Positions 4,996 to 5,071 of a stretch of DNA of 5,071 nucleotides are shown one piece after another (within the stretch, counting starts at the first letter, position 1; every line of letters begins with the position of its first letter). The translations under genes were made by a program, and so were the position numbers. Source of the stretch: Ardenticatenaceae bacterium (GTDB taxonomy: Bacteria > Chloroflexota > Anaerolineae > Promineifilales > Promineifilaceae); contig JACKBV010000071.1 in assembly GCA_020634315.1 (NCBI GenBank), positions 1 to 5,071 on the forward strand, read 5' to 3'. The notes under the pieces were generated by a model. The model was not told the origin of the DNA, made no database searches, and saw only the letters and a program-made list of their open reading frames with translations.

Positions 4996-5071
4996 TCAGT
5001 GTCTTGGTAAAGAAAAGGTGAAGGTGGTGCCATGACCATTGGGATTGTTGCTGAACCAGATACGGCCGTTA
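4996..5071 (-). CDS. Sensor histidine kinase, C-terminal end (enters from the right edge)
   Basis: The last 24 codons and the TGA stop are visible. The peptide NGRIWFSNNPNGHGTTFTFS followed by LPRH matches the end of the HATPase_c domain of two-component histidine kinases. GRIWF is the beta strand before the G2 box, NGHGTTF is the G2 glycine box of the ATP lid region, and TFSLP is the usual terminal strand. The protein would autophosphorylate a histidine and pass the phosphate to a response regulator, neither of which is visible here. No further domain follows, so it is not a hybrid kinase at this end. It lies upstream of the CpXC gene on the same strand. Confidence 0.8.
   Translation of the reverse strand, partial: NGRIWFSNNPNGHGTTFTFSLPRH
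5062..5069. repeat. ACGGCCGT palindrome, copy 7
   Basis: This copy lies inside the histidine kinase end and is read as AAC GGC CGT (Asn-Gly-Arg), where the family commonly has Gly-Gly-Arg before Ile-Trp. Confidence 0.85.

Overview
The window looks like chromosomal DNA from a free-living bacterium of moderate GC content. The best guess is Chloroflexota (Anaerolineae or Caldilineae type). This rests on the gene mix: a PknB-like Ser/Thr kinase, an FHA–winged-helix regulator, a long CpXC zinc-ribbon protein and a UgpC-type ABC ATPase. It is an inference, because no rRNA or phylogenetic marker is present. I see no mobile element, tRNA, rRNA or CRISPR array.

Layout, left to right: (1) 1-431, minus strand, the N-terminal 143 codons of an unrecognised protein that continues off the left edge. 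(2) 467-497, an intrinsic terminator reading on the minus strand. (3) 525-1625, minus strand, a complete UgpC/MsmK/MalK-family ABC ATPase with a near-consensus sigma-70 promoter at 1740-1768. (4) 1799-1817, a terminator for the next gene. (5) 1860-2837, minus strand, a Ser/Thr protein kinase with one C-terminal membrane helix. (6) A 56-bp divergent intergenic region with a palindromic -10 box usable by both strands. (7) 2894-3538, plus strand, an FHA–winged-helix transcription factor. (8) 3539-3576, a long hairpin between convergent genes. (9) 3590-4927, minus strand, a CpXC-domain protein with a long helical tail. (10) 4996-5071, minus strand, the last 24 residues of a sensor histidine kinase that enters from the right edge.

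The likely functional core is the divergent pair of kinase and FHA–winged-helix protein. FHA domains bind phosphothreonine and the winged helix binds DNA, so the pair suggests a membrane kinase signalling directly to a transcription factor. The idea parallels mycobacterial PknH–EmbR, but the domain order differs. The histidine kinase end and the CpXC gene may form one transcription unit. The ABC ATPase appears to be an independently transcribed, shared ATPase for sugar or glycerol-phosphate importers whose other subunits are encoded elsewhere.

The most unusual signal cuts across genes. The palindrome ACGGCCGT occurs seven times in 5.07 kb (about 0.08 expected with equal base frequencies), in five genes and in all three reading frames. 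This resembles the highly iterated palindromes of cyanobacteria.
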